From: Roseovarius azorensis
GTDB taxonomy: Bacteria > Pseudomonadota > Alphaproteobacteria > Rhodobacterales > Rhodobacteraceae
Length of the DNA stretch: 64,000 nucleotides
Direction: 5' to 3'
NCBI RefSeq assembly: GCF_900109455.1
Contig: NZ_FOAG01000013.1
Coordinates: forward strand, 1 to 64,000
In this document: positions 37,455 to 45,351 of the stretch, in pieces
How the letters are laid out: each line of letters opens with the position of its first letter
Numbering within the stretch: the stretch's first letter is position 1
Made by a program: the position numbers and the translations under genes
Notes under the pieces: model-generated
Seen by the model: the letters and a program-made list of their open reading frames with translations, nothing else
What the model was told of the DNA's origin: nothing
The model's database searches: none

Positions 37455-37970
37455 TCAAGTCTCGGGCGCCAGCCATTTGAACATCACCCGCGCATCGACT
37501 AGTCCGGCCTGCGGATGACGAAAGGCGCGCGGCAGGCGGCCCACCGTCTCGAACCCGAGGCTCTGCCACAGCGCGATCGCACCACGGTTGGTCTCGACCA
37601 CGAAATTGAACTGCATCGCCAGATAGCCCATGGCCCGCGCCTCATCCTGCGAATGCAGACACATCGCCCGCGCGATCCCCTGCCCCCGCGCAGCCTCGCC
37701 GACCATGTAGCCGCAGTTGCAGACATGCGCGCCGCCACCCGCCTGATTGGTCTTGAGGGTATAGGTGCCCAGCACCTCTCCATCCCGCTCGGCGACATAG
37801 GTGGCGCGAGGCTGGTGCATCCACAGATCGCGCACCGTTTCCCGTGTCAGACCGGGATCAAGAGCATAGGTATCCCCCGCCCGGATCACATCGCGCACAA
37901 TCGGCCAGAGCGCGGCGAAATCGTCCTCGCGCGCCAGCCGGATGCAAGGCTCTGCTTGATCCGTCATCAT
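37455..37970 (-). CDS. GNAT-family N-acetyltransferase
   Basis: This 171-aa protein has the acetyl-CoA motif A as YMVGEAARGQGIARAMC (about 96-112), preceded by GTYTLKTNQAGGGAHVCN and followed by MQFNFVVETNRGAIALWQSLGF. That layout resembles small-substrate acetyltransferases such as the phosphinothricin/L-amino-acid type, but the substrate is unknown. Two adjacent ATGs (37970 and 37967) follow a G-rich ribosome site. Confidence 0.82.
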   Translation of the reverse strand: MMTDQAEPCIRLAREDDFAALWPIVRDVIRAGDTYALDPGLTRETVRDLWMHQPRATYVAERDGEVLGTYTLKTNQAGGGAHVCNCGYMVGEAARGQGIARAMCLHSQDEARAMGYLAMQFNFVVETNRGAIALWQSLGFETVGRLPRAFRHPQAGLVDARVMFKWLAPET

Positions 37971-38015
37971 CCCCCCGACCCCTCTCACTCGCAGTCGGTT
38001 GGCCTATACCAGACC

Positions 38016-39011
38016 TCAGGCGCTGACATCCACCACAACACGACCCCGGACCTGCCCTTTCAGGATATCCGCGCCCAATTGTGGCAGATCGGCCAGTGTC
38101 GCGGGCACGATCATCGCCTCCAGCCTGTCCATCGGCAGATCGCGCGCGATCCGCTCCCAGGCCCGCACCCGGTTAGCATAGGGCTGCATCACGCTGTCGA
38201 TACCCAGCAGGTTCACCCCCCGCAGGATAAAGGGCGTGATCAGCGCCCCCTCGATCGCCGGACCACCCGCCAGACCGATGGCCGCGACCGAGGTGCCGTA
38301 TTTCATCTGCTTGAGCACCCGGCCCAGCATCGCCCCGGCGACGGCATCGACGCAGCCCGCCCATTGCTCGCTCTCCAGCGGTTTTTTCGTGACCTCGGCG
38401 AATTCCTCGCGCGGCACGATCCGGCTGGCCCCCAGCCCGCGCAAATACTCTTCCTGCCCGGTCCGCCCGGTGACCGCCACTACCTCATGACCCAGATGCG
38501 CAAGGATCGCGGTCGCCACCGACCCGACGCCACCCGCCGCCCCGGTCACCAGAACCGGCCCGTGCCCCGGCGCCAGCCCGTGATCCTCCAGCGCCATCAC
38601 CGCCAGCATCGCGGTGAAACCGGCGGTGCCCACCGCCATCGCCGCCCGCGTATCCACCCCCTCGGGCAGCGGCACCAGCCAGTCGGCCCTCACCCGCGCC
38701 TTCTGGCTGTAACCGCCCCAATGCGCCTCGCCCACGCGCCAGCCGGTCAGCACCACCCTGTCGCCGGACCTGTAGCGCGCGTCCTCGCTCGCCTCGACCG
38801 TTCCGGCGAGATCGATTCCCGGCACATGCGGATACTTGCGCACCAGCCCCCCGCCCGGCCCGATGCACAGACCGTCCTTGTAATTCAGCGTGGAATATTC
38901 GACCGCCACGGTCACCTCCGCATGCGGCAGATCCTCCAGCGCCAACTCCTTCACCCCGGCGCTCGTCCTGCCGCTCTCTTCGTCCTTCTCGACGACCAAT
39001 GCCCTGAACAT
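38016..39011 (-). CDS. acuI: Acryloyl-CoA reductase (YhdH/AcuI family)
   Basis: This 331-aa zinc-free medium-chain dehydrogenase/reductase reduces toxic acryloyl-CoA to propionyl-CoA with NADPH. It begins MFRALVVEKDE and carries EYSTLNYKDGLCIGPGGG and the NADPH loop VTGAAGGVGSVATAILAHLG (family TIGR02823). An AAGGAGA site precedes the ATG at 39011. Its place downstream of dmdA reproduces the dmdA-acuI operon of Ruegeria pomeroyi, where AcuI protects cells that handle DMSP and acrylate. Confidence 0.92.
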   Translation of the reverse strand: MFRALVVEKDEESGRTSAGVKELALEDLPHAEVTVAVEYSTLNYKDGLCIGPGGGLVRKYPHVPGIDLAGTVEASEDARYRSGDRVVLTGWRVGEAHWGGYSQKARVRADWLVPLPEGVDTRAAMAVGTAGFTAMLAVMALEDHGLAPGHGPVLVTGAAGGVGSVATAILAHLGHEVVAVTGRTGQEEYLRGLGASRIVPREEFAEVTKKPLESEQWAGCVDAVAGAMLGRVLKQMKYGTSVAAIGLAGGPAIEGALITPFILRGVNLLGIDSVMQPYANRVRAWERIARDLPMDRLEAMIVPATLADLPQLGADILKGQVRGRVVVDVSA

Positions 39012-39057
39012 TTCAATCTCCTTTTTCCACGCAGAGCCCATGCCCCGCTTCATCTGG

Positions 39058-39111
39058 CCCAAAATGCCTCGGGGGAGCCGCCCGGAACGGGCGACGGGGG
39101 CAGCGCCCCCG
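39058..39111 (+). repeat. Bipartite hairpin intergenic repeat, copy 3, between dmdA and acuI
   Basis: The sequence is CCCAAAATGCCTCGGGGGAG, then the stem CGCCCG-gaa-CGGGCG (39079-39093), then GGGGGC-AGC-GCCCCC (39096-39110). Unlike copies 1 and 2 it lies inside a presumed operon, in the 107-base gap between the dmdA stop and the acuI start. It would be transcribed in the antisense orientation relative to its + strand form. Confidence 0.78.
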
Positions 39112-39118
39112 ACCCTGC

Positions 39119-40231
39119 TCAGGCCCAGAACCCCTTTTGAACCACTCCGCGCCGCTCGCCGTCCGGCGCCAGCACGCGCAACTCCGTACCCGCCTCCCAA
39201 TGGGTCATCCGCACCATGCCAATCGACACATTGGTCCGGAAATCCGGCGACCACGCCGCCGAACTGACCCGGCCCACGCGGTGGCCCCTCTCCGACAGGA
39301 CCGGCCACCATTCCCTGCAACCCGGCACCGGAGCGCCGTCAATGGCGATGGCACAGATCTGCTGCACCGGCCCTTCCTTTGCCACCCTGAGCAGCGCGTC
39401 GCGCCCGATACAGCCGATGGCAGTGGCGGTGTTGCAGAACCGCCCCAGCCCGCATTCATGCGGCGTGTTGTCGTCGGTCATGTCATTGCCATAACTCAGC
39501 AATCCACCCTCGATCCGCTCGATCAGGTTGGGACATCCGGCGTGCACGTCCCACGGGCGCCCCGCCTCCATCAGCGCGTTCCACAGCGGCATGCCCGTTT
39601 CGCCGCCCTCCACATAGATCTCGTAGCCCCCCTGCTTGGAATAGCCCGAGCGCGCGACCACCATGTCGCGGCCCTGGAAATCGAAATGCCCGAAGCGAAA
39701 GAACCGTATGTCGCGCACCGCGTCGCCAAACACCGCCGCCATCAGATCGTCGGCGCGCGGCCCCTGGACCGCGAGCGGACTCACATCCGGCTCGTCCACC
39801 AGAACATCCAGCCGCCAGCCATGCGCGATCCCCTTGACCCAGTAGAGCAGATCGGAATCCGCGATCGAAATCCACCAGCGATCCTCCGCCAGCTTGACCG
39901 CCACCGGATCGTTCAGCATGCCTCCGGTTTCGTCCACGATGGGCACATAATAGCACTGCCCCGCCATCATGCCACGCAGATCGCGCGGCGTCAGCATCTG
40001 CATCAGGCGGCCCGCATCCGGTCCGCGCAACTCGACCTGCCGCTCACAGGCCACGTCCCAGACCTGCACCGCTTCCTTGAGATGCCGGTAATCCTCCTCG
40101 ACCGAGCGAAACACCGTCGGCAGCAGCATGTGGTTATAGACCGTGTAGGCCCGGACGCCCGCCGCCTCGACACCTTCGGAGAACGGCGTGCGGCGCAACC
40201 GCCGCGACAGGGACAACAGGGGGGCGTTCAT
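39119..40231 (-). CDS. dmdA: Dimethylsulfoniopropionate demethylase (GcvT fold)
   Basis: This 370-aa protein transfers a methyl group from DMSP to tetrahydrofolate, giving methylmercaptopropionate. It begins MNAPLLSLSRRLRRTPFSEG and has AYTVYNHMLLPTVFRSVEED, the DmdA-type opening that sets it apart from glycine-cleavage GcvT. GcvT-fold blocks follow (VWDVACERQVELRGPDA, VARSGYSKQGGYEIYVEGGE, CGLGRFCNTATAIGCIGRDAL). The start at 40231 overlaps the DinB stop as ATGA; longer frames read into dinB out of phase. Linkage to acuI strongly supports the call; a related dimethylglycine-type methyltransferase is the alternative. Confidence 0.85.
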   Translation of the reverse strand: MNAPLLSLSRRLRRTPFSEGVEAAGVRAYTVYNHMLLPTVFRSVEEDYRHLKEAVQVWDVACERQVELRGPDAGRLMQMLTPRDLRGMMAGQCYYVPIVDETGGMLNDPVAVKLAEDRWWISIADSDLLYWVKGIAHGWRLDVLVDEPDVSPLAVQGPRADDLMAAVFGDAVRDIRFFRFGHFDFQGRDMVVARSGYSKQGGYEIYVEGGETGMPLWNALMEAGRPWDVHAGCPNLIERIEGGLLSYGNDMTDDNTPHECGLGRFCNTATAIGCIGRDALLRVAKEGPVQQICAIAIDGAPVPGCREWWPVLSERGHRVGRVSSAAWSPDFRTNVSIGMVRMTHWEAGTELRVLAPDGERRGVVQKGFWA

Positions 40232-40743
40232 TCGATGTCCTCGGGCATGAAGGCAAGATCCGTTTCCGGCGCGGCCAGCCCCGCGCGCGTCAGCATCGCA
40301 TGGACCTGCCCCCGGTGGTGGGTCTGATGGTTGAACATATGGGTGACGCACAGTGCCAGCGGGCGGCTGATCCCGGCCCCCTTCACGGCGGAATGCCAGG
40401 TCAGATCGCCGGTCAGGTCGATACTGAGCAGATCGCGCGCCCAGGCCGAAATCCGGCCATCGAGTGCAAAGCGCTCGGCGCTCCACGCCGCCCCCGTGGG
40501 GGTCAGCGCGGTGCCCTCGGCGATCCCGCCCCCGGGCGGCTCGACGCCCGCCCCGAACCGGTTCAGCCACAGCCGGTCCGCCCAGAGCAGATGGTTGAGC
40601 GTGCCCAGGATCGAACCGAAATGCGCCCCGTGATCCTCGGTCAGCAGCTTGAGGCTGACGCCGTCCACCGCCCGCATGATCTGTGCATTCTGCCAGCCGT
40701 TATAGCGCGCCATCAGGCGCACATGATCCGCCGTCAGCAGCAT
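40228..40743 (-). CDS. DinB-family protein
   Basis: This 171-aa four-helix-bundle protein has three candidate metal histidines: the His of FGSILGTLNHLLWADRLWL, and two in CVTHMFNHQTHHRGQVHAML. The last is the DinB/YfiT motif HxxxHRGQ. Many DinB-fold proteins are thiol-dependent transferases or hydrolases using mycothiol, bacillithiol or glutathione. It is embedded between DUF1326 and dmdA with overlaps on both sides (ATGA), so it is very likely co-expressed with dmdA. A role in handling sulfur intermediates is only speculation. Confidence 0.87.
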   Translation of the reverse strand: MLLTADHVRLMARYNGWQNAQIMRAVDGVSLKLLTEDHGAHFGSILGTLNHLLWADRLWLNRFGAGVEPPGGGIAEGTALTPTGAAWSAERFALDGRISAWARDLLSIDLTGDLTWHSAVKGAGISRPLALCVTHMFNHQTHHRGQVHAMLTRAGLAAPETDLAFMPEDIE

Positions 40744-41372
40744 CAGCGCGGTCCTTTCCAGTCGATCTGGCAAATCTCCGCGCTGCGCCCGTCGAAATCC
40801 CACACCCGGCCAAAGGCGCGCACCCGGCCCTTGGTGGCGGTGGCCACGGTGATATCCGGACCCATCCAGTATTCGGTGTTGGTCACGACGATATCGCGGC
40901 CGCCATGCCCCTCGACGGGCACCACCTCGCCCTGAATCTTCTTGCCCACCATCAGCCGCCGCGCCTTGCCTTCGGTCTCGAAGACGACCGGCGCGCGTTC
41001 GGCGCCCAGAAATTCGCTCACCAGCATGCTGAACAGCCCGGTCGTGCCCCGCGCACGGCCGGAAAAGATGTTGACCAGCGCGTCATAGGCCGCCTCGCTC
41101 GCGCGCTCGTCGATATAGGCGGCGGCCTTCCAGTTGCCGCGCCCCATCAGGCCGGGGATCTCCAGCATCAGGCCAACGTTCAGCCCCGACAGATCCTCGC
41201 CGCCATATGTACCCTCGTCGATCCGCACCCCGGCCCAGGCCTGACAATAGCCTTCGGTCGGCGGATGCTTGCCCAGGGAAACCACGCAGGGGCAGAATAC
41301 CGTGCAGTTGCAGTTGAGGATCAGCTCCCCCTTGATCGTCCAGGGCACCGTGCCCACATCGTCCAATGCCAT
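40743..41372 (-). CDS. DUF1326 domain protein
   Basis: The 209-aa protein has the DUF1326 opening WTIKGELILNCNCTVFCPCV with a Cys-x-Cys...Cys-x-Cys pattern at about residues 21-29, suggestive of metal binding. YCQAWAGVRIDEGTYGGEDL follows. The family regularly sits beside DUF2182, as here. Function is unknown. It is cytoplasmic by lack of a signal peptide, and its stop overlaps the DinB start as ATGA. Confidence 0.88.
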   Translation of the reverse strand: MALDDVGTVPWTIKGELILNCNCTVFCPCVVSLGKHPPTEGYCQAWAGVRIDEGTYGGEDLSGLNVGLMLEIPGLMGRGNWKAAAYIDERASEAAYDALVNIFSGRARGTTGLFSMLVSEFLGAERAPVVFETEGKARRLMVGKKIQGEVVPVEGHGGRDIVVTNTEYWMGPDITVATATKGRVRAFGRVWDFDGRSAEICQIDWKGPR

Positions 41373-41388
41373 TTTCCGGCCTCCTCTC

Positions 41389-42192
41389 TCAGATTGACGT
41401 GAACAGAACCCAGACCGACGCGGCCAGAAGGCCCGCGCCCAACGGCCGTGTCAGATACCGCCCCAGATCGGGCAGCTTCTCCAGCACCATGATCACCGTC
41501 GCCAGTCCCATGAAGGCAAGGTTCATCACACCGCCCACAAACGCCAGCGTCATCAGCGCCCAGCAGCACCCCAGACAGACCAGCCCCAGCCGCACGCCAT
41601 TGCGCAGCGCGCCCTCGTCCCAGTACTGCATGAAGAACGACAGCGGGCGGCGACACCTTGACAGACACGCCTCCTTGACCGGACTGAACTGATAGGCCCC
41701 GGCCACGGCCAGCAACCCCGCCGACATCAGTCCCGACCGGCTGTCGCCGAACGCGCTCAGCAAACCGCCATGAAACAGCGCCATCTGCGCCGCCGCCGCC
41801 AGCACCGAAAACCCCAGCCACACCGCCAGATACCCCATGACCAGCACGCCGAACCGCGTCTGCCCGGTATGCGCCAGATCCTCATAGGTGGCAAAGGCAG
41901 GCAGCGCCGTGGGCGCCATCATCGCCGCCGCCATCAGCGCCCACATCGCCACGATCCCGCCAAAGCCCGCGGCGTCGGGCGTCACGATGCACAGGCTCTG
42001 CAGGAAATCCGCGCCATAGATCGTCGCGCCCACGCGCAGATCGGCCGGCAGCGCCATCGCATAAAGCAGCCCCCATGCCCCGATAATGAACCCATAAAGC
42101 ACCAGCCAGTGCCCCCCGCCCATCCGCCTCACCCGTGCCGCTATCATCGCATCCCCCGGCGACTCACCTCTTGCTTTTAAATTGTCAGACAT
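41389..42192 (-). CDS. DUF2182 integral membrane protein
   Basis: This protein of up to 267 aa has six or seven membrane helices and the family block MWALMAAAMMAPTALPAF. YQFSPVKEACLSRCRRPLSFFM follows, with paired cysteines, then CLGCCWALM. DUF2182 proteins are described as predicted metal-binding membrane proteins and occur with DUF1326. The start is doubtful: ATG 42192 overlaps the palindrome at 42182-42207. An in-frame ATG at 42147, with AAGAGG upstream, would leave the palindrome outside the coding region. Confidence 0.87.
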   Translation of the reverse strand: MSDNLKARGESPGDAMIAARVRRMGGGHWLVLYGFIIGAWGLLYAMALPADLRVGATIYGADFLQSLCIVTPDAAGFGGIVAMWALMAAAMMAPTALPAFATYEDLAHTGQTRFGVLVMGYLAVWLGFSVLAAAAQMALFHGGLLSAFGDSRSGLMSAGLLAVAGAYQFSPVKEACLSRCRRPLSFFMQYWDEGALRNGVRLGLVCLGCCWALMTLAFVGGVMNLAFMGLATVIMVLEKLPDLGRYLTRPLGAGLLAASVWVLFTSI

Positions 42193-42207
42193 TTAAATGT
42201 AAGACAA
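42182..42207. promoter_or_regulatory. Palindromic operator between the divergent gntR and DUF2182-dmdA genes
   Basis: TTGTC-AGA-CATTTAAATG-TAA-GACAA is an inverted repeat with all paired arms perfect. It contains two overlapping GntR/FCD-like half sites, TTGTCAGACA (42182-42191) and TGTAAGACAA (42198-42207), fitting the TTGTnnnACAA pattern of LldR/FadR-type regulators. It abuts the gntR ATG at 42208 and overlaps the first possible DUF2182 ATG. Confidence 0.7.
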
Positions 42208-42948
42208 ATGAAAATTGACCCGGACAACAAGGCCGACCTCTCGGCCCAGATTGCCGAGGCGATCCGCGATGCGATCGTCTCGGGCCAGCTTATCGTCGAT
42301 GAACGCCTGCCCTCCGAGGCCGAACTTGCCGATCACTTCGCGGTCTCCCGTCCCACCGTACGCGAGGCGCTCAAACGGCTGGCCGCGCAATCGCTGATCC
42401 GCACCCAGCGCGGTGCCTTCGGCGGCGCCTTCGTCAACCGTCTCAGCTACCCCGAGGCCTACGGCCAGCAGATCACCACCTCGACGCTGCTGCTCAGCAT
42501 GAACGCCATCAGCTTCGATACCGCCTGCGAGGCGCGCTATGCGCTGGAACGCGCCTGCACGCCGCTGGCCGCGCGGCGTCGCACCCCCGACACGCTCGCC
42601 ACCATGCGCGCCGAGATTCACCGCCAGGCCCAGCCGGGGCTGACCGACGAATCCTTCTGCGCCTCCGACGTGGCCTTTCATCGCGCGCTTGTGGACAGCG
42701 CGGGCAATCCGGTGCTCTCCTACCAACTCGCGGGCGCGGTCGAGGCGATGCAGCCCCTGATGAACATGATCACCTTCACCGCCCGCTCGCGCGAGGCGAT
42801 CGTGGGCTTTCACACCCGCATCGCCGACGCGCTCAGCATGCAGGATGCCGAAACCGCGCAGAATGCCCTGACCGAGCTCGAGGCCTATACCCTCACGCTC
42901 GGCCGCGATGTCATGGCCGCCCGCTCTGCACCGCGTGCCAGACCCTGA
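42208..42948 (+). CDS. GntR-family transcriptional regulator, FCD (FadR) type
   Basis: This 246-aa regulator has a winged helix at residues 10-75 (LSAQIAEAIRDAIVSGQLIV, LPSEAELADHFAVSRPTVRE, LKRLAAQSLIRTQRG). A C-terminal all-helical FCD ligand domain (about 90-235) includes the metal-type residues AFHRALVDSAG and FHTRIADAL. It is divergent from the DUF2182-DUF1326-DinB-dmdA-acuI operon and shares its palindromic operator, so it probably regulates both. No ribosome site precedes the ATG, because the operator is there; a leaderless mRNA is likely. Confidence 0.92.
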   Translation: MKIDPDNKADLSAQIAEAIRDAIVSGQLIVDERLPSEAELADHFAVSRPTVREALKRLAAQSLIRTQRGAFGGAFVNRLSYPEAYGQQITTSTLLLSMNAISFDTACEARYALERACTPLAARRRTPDTLATMRAEIHRQAQPGLTDESFCASDVAFHRALVDSAGNPVLSYQLAGAVEAMQPLMNMITFTARSREAIVGFHTRIADALSMQDAETAQNALTELEAYTLTLGRDVMAARSAPRARP

Positions 42949-43006
42949 CCCCGGCCTCTTCGATACGGCCTGCCGGGGCGGATGGGTTGATCGGGATTTC
43001 TTCTTG

Positions 43007-43019
43007 GCAAAAATACCCG
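43007..43019 (+). repeat. Short recurring AAAATACC motif (GCAAAAATACCCG)
   Basis: GCAAAAATACCCG lies in the 198-bp spacer between gntR and the xpaC operon. It is another copy of the core seen at 1247, 10367 and 26245. Confidence 0.35.
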
Positions 43020-43146
43020 ACACGCCGGTTGCACCCTGATGTCAGCATTTACGGACAGAATGGACCGGCTGGCGAAATCTTACCCTAGCAAGCACGATCC
43101 CCTTGGCCTAAGTTCACCCTGAACCGCCAAAACCCCCAGAGGCAGC

Positions 43147-43230
43147 ATGAGCGATACCGGACTTCAGAAACTGGCGTTTCTCCTGCTGGTGGTGCTGATC
43201 CTGTTCGTCGCCGCCACGGGGGGCGTGTGA
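43147..43230 (+). CDS. Predicted 27-aa membrane peptide heading the XpaC-TelA operon
   Basis: ATG 43147 opens a 27-codon frame MSDTGLQKLAFLLLVVLILF... ending in GTGTGA. The TGA shares its final A with the xpaC ATG (TGATG). AGAGG lies eight bases upstream. Residues 8-24 form one hydrophobic helix. The ribosome site, overlap and sequence all support coding. Function is unknown, and it is too short for routine annotation. Confidence 0.65.
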   Translation: MSDTGLQKLAFLLLVVLILFVAATGGV

Positions 43231-44132
43231 TGGCGCAGCGTTTTGGCGGCAAATACAGCCCCGACGGCGAGCGCCCGGCGCAGCTCCCCGCCGACCGTGG
43301 CAGCTTTCGCGGCGCGCGGCGCACCCGCGCGGGCGGGCGCGTCAACCTGCTCTTCTTCGCGCCCCTGCCGCTCGCCGTGCGCGCCTTTGGCGCTGGCCCG
43401 AGCGAACTGGCGCTGAACCTCGCGGCGCTCGGCGTGCTGCTGCTCGCCGCCTGGTTCACCCGCGAGGGAATCCTTGCGCAAGAGGCGTATGAAGCCCGCA
43501 GGATCGCCCGCCGCCCGGCCATCCCGCGCAAGATATTCGCCTCCCTGCTCACCGGCGCGGGGCTTGGCCTGGCCGGTTTCGCCGCCAATGGCGGCCTGGC
43601 AGAGCCGTTGATCTACGCCCTGCTCGGCAGCGCGCTGCACGGCTTCGCCTTCGGCCCCGATCCGCTCCGCGACAAGGGGATCGAGGGCGTGGACAGCTTG
43701 CAGTCCGACCGCGTGGCGCGCGTGGTCGATCAGGCCGAAAGCTATCTCAGGGCGATGACCGACGCGATCGGACGCGCCGGCGACCGGCAGGCCGAGGCCC
43801 GGCTGGAGCGGTTCCAGACCACCGTGCGCGACATGCTGCGCACCGTCGAGGACGACCCGCGCGATCTCACCGCCGCGCGCAAATATCTTGGCGTCTACCT
43901 GATGGGCGCGCGCGACGCGACGCAGAAATTCGCCGATCTGCACGCTCGCGCCCCCAATCCCGGCGCACGCGACAAGTATCTCAGCCTGCTTTCCGATCTC
44001 GAACAGAATTTCACCGCCAAGACCCGCGCACTCATGGCCGACAGCACCACCGATCTCGACATCGAGATCAAGGTGCTGCGCGACCGGCTGGAGCGCGAGG
44101 GCGTCCACCTTGAAACCAGAGATTTAGCGTAA
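43230..44132 (+). CDS. XpaC-family membrane protein (5-bromo-4-chloroindolyl phosphate hydrolysis)
   Basis: This 300-aa protein has four membrane helices near residues 38-53, 60-76, 103-120 and 124-142, then a cytoplasmic helical domain containing KYLGVYLMGARDATQKFADL. XpaC proteins recur beside TelA. The phosphatase name comes from an old Bacillus phenotype and does not describe a proven activity. It is coupled to the upstream 27-aa frame and followed 12 bases later by telA. Confidence 0.85.
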   Translation: MAQRFGGKYSPDGERPAQLPADRGSFRGARRTRAGGRVNLLFFAPLPLAVRAFGAGPSELALNLAALGVLLLAAWFTREGILAQEAYEARRIARRPAIPRKIFASLLTGAGLGLAGFAANGGLAEPLIYALLGSALHGFAFGPDPLRDKGIEGVDSLQSDRVARVVDQAESYLRAMTDAIGRAGDRQAEARLERFQTTVRDMLRTVEDDPRDLTAARKYLGVYLMGARDATQKFADLHARAPNPGARDKYLSLLSDLEQNFTAKTRALMADSTTDLDIEIKVLRDRLEREGVHLETRDLA

Positions 44133-44144
44133 AAGGATGATCCC

Positions 44145-45344
44145 ATGTCAGAGACCACCCGCCACAAGGCCGAGGCCGCTCTTGCCGATGTCGAGGCCGT
44201 AAGCCGCGCGTTCCTGCCGGAACCCGCCGATGCCGCCGCCATCGTGCCGCTCGATCAGGCCGACGCGCTGGTCAGCGCCGAAATCACCCGCCGCATGGCC
44301 GAGATCGACATGGCCGACACGCAATCCATCGTCTCCTTCGGCTCCGCCGCGCAGGCCGAGTTGCAAGAGATATCGCAGGCCATGCTGCAAGGCGTGCGCA
44401 ACAAGGATGTCGGCCCCGCGGGCGACAGCCTGCGTGGCATCGTGACCACGATCCGCGGCTTTTCGGTCTCCGAACTCGACGTGCGCCGCGAACGCTCGTG
44501 GTGGGAAAAACTCCTGGGCCGCGCCGCCCCCTTCGCCAAATTCACCGCCCGCTTCGAACAGGTGCAGGGCCAGATCGACAGGATCACCGACGATCTGCTC
44601 AGCCACGAGCACACGCTGTTGAAGGACATCAAATCCCTCGACATGCTCTATGAAAAGACACTGGCCTTCTACGACGAACTGGCGCTCTACATCGCAGCGG
44701 GCGAGGCCAAGTTGAAAGAACTGGACAGCAAGGACATTCCCGCCGCCGAGGCCGCCGTCAAGGCCGCGCCAGAAAACGAACAGGTGATGAAGGCGCAGGA
44801 ACTGCGCGACCTGCGCGCCGCGCGCGACGATCTCGAACGCCGGGTGCATGATCTCAGACTCACCCGGCAGGTGACGATGCAGTCGCTGCCCTCGATCCGC
44901 CTCGTGCAGGAAAACGACAAGTCGCTGGTGACCAAGATCAACTCCACCCTCGTCAACACCGTCCCGCTCTGGGAAACCCAGCTGGCGCAGGCCGTCACCA
45001 TCCAGCGCTCTGCCGAGGCAGCGGCGGCGGTGCGCGACGCCAATGACCTGACCAACGAACTGCTCACCGCCAACGCCAGGAACCTGCGCGACAGCAACAA
45101 GCTGATCCGTCAGGAAATGGAGCGCGGCGTGTTTGACATCGAGGCGGTGAAACAGGCCAACGCCGATCTCATCGGCACGATTCAGGAAAGCCTCGCCATC
45201 GCCGACGAGGGCAAGGCCAAACGGGCGAAGGCCGAGGAGGACCTGAAAAAGATGGAGAAAGAGCTGCGCGACACGCTCGCCGCCGCCAAGGCCCGGCGCG
45301 ACGGCGTCGGCGACAATGCAGGCGGCGCCGTGCCAAGGGGCTGA
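44145..45344 (+). CDS. TelA-family protein (toxic anion resistance)
   Basis: This 399-aa, almost entirely helical cytoplasmic protein shows the TelA/KlaA block WWEKLLGRAAPFAKFTARFE near residue 115, followed by long coiled coils. Further family segments are MLYEKTLAFYDELALYIAAG and RQVTMQSLPSIRLVQENDKS. TelA was named from plasmid tellurite resistance; chromosomal copies occur in Ter-like stress systems and in Bacillus YceH. It forms an operon with xpaC. I infer an envelope- or metal-stress role. Confidence 0.9.
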   Translation: MSETTRHKAEAALADVEAVSRAFLPEPADAAAIVPLDQADALVSAEITRRMAEIDMADTQSIVSFGSAAQAELQEISQAMLQGVRNKDVGPAGDSLRGIVTTIRGFSVSELDVRRERSWWEKLLGRAAPFAKFTARFEQVQGQIDRITDDLLSHEHTLLKDIKSLDMLYEKTLAFYDELALYIAAGEAKLKELDSKDIPAAEAAVKAAPENEQVMKAQELRDLRAARDDLERRVHDLRLTRQVTMQSLPSIRLVQENDKSLVTKINSTLVNTVPLWETQLAQAVTIQRSAEAAAAVRDANDLTNELLTANARNLRDSNKLIRQEMERGVFDIEAVKQANADLIGTIQESLAIADEGKAKRAKAEEDLKKMEKELRDTLAAAKARRDGVGDNAGGAVPRG

Positions 45345-45351
45345 TCCGGGC

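Noticed and set aside
40232..40570. N-terminal extension of dmdA to 40570
   Set aside because: The extra residues are an out-of-frame reading of the DinB gene; the ATG at 40231 with an ATGA overlap matches the length of known DmdA.
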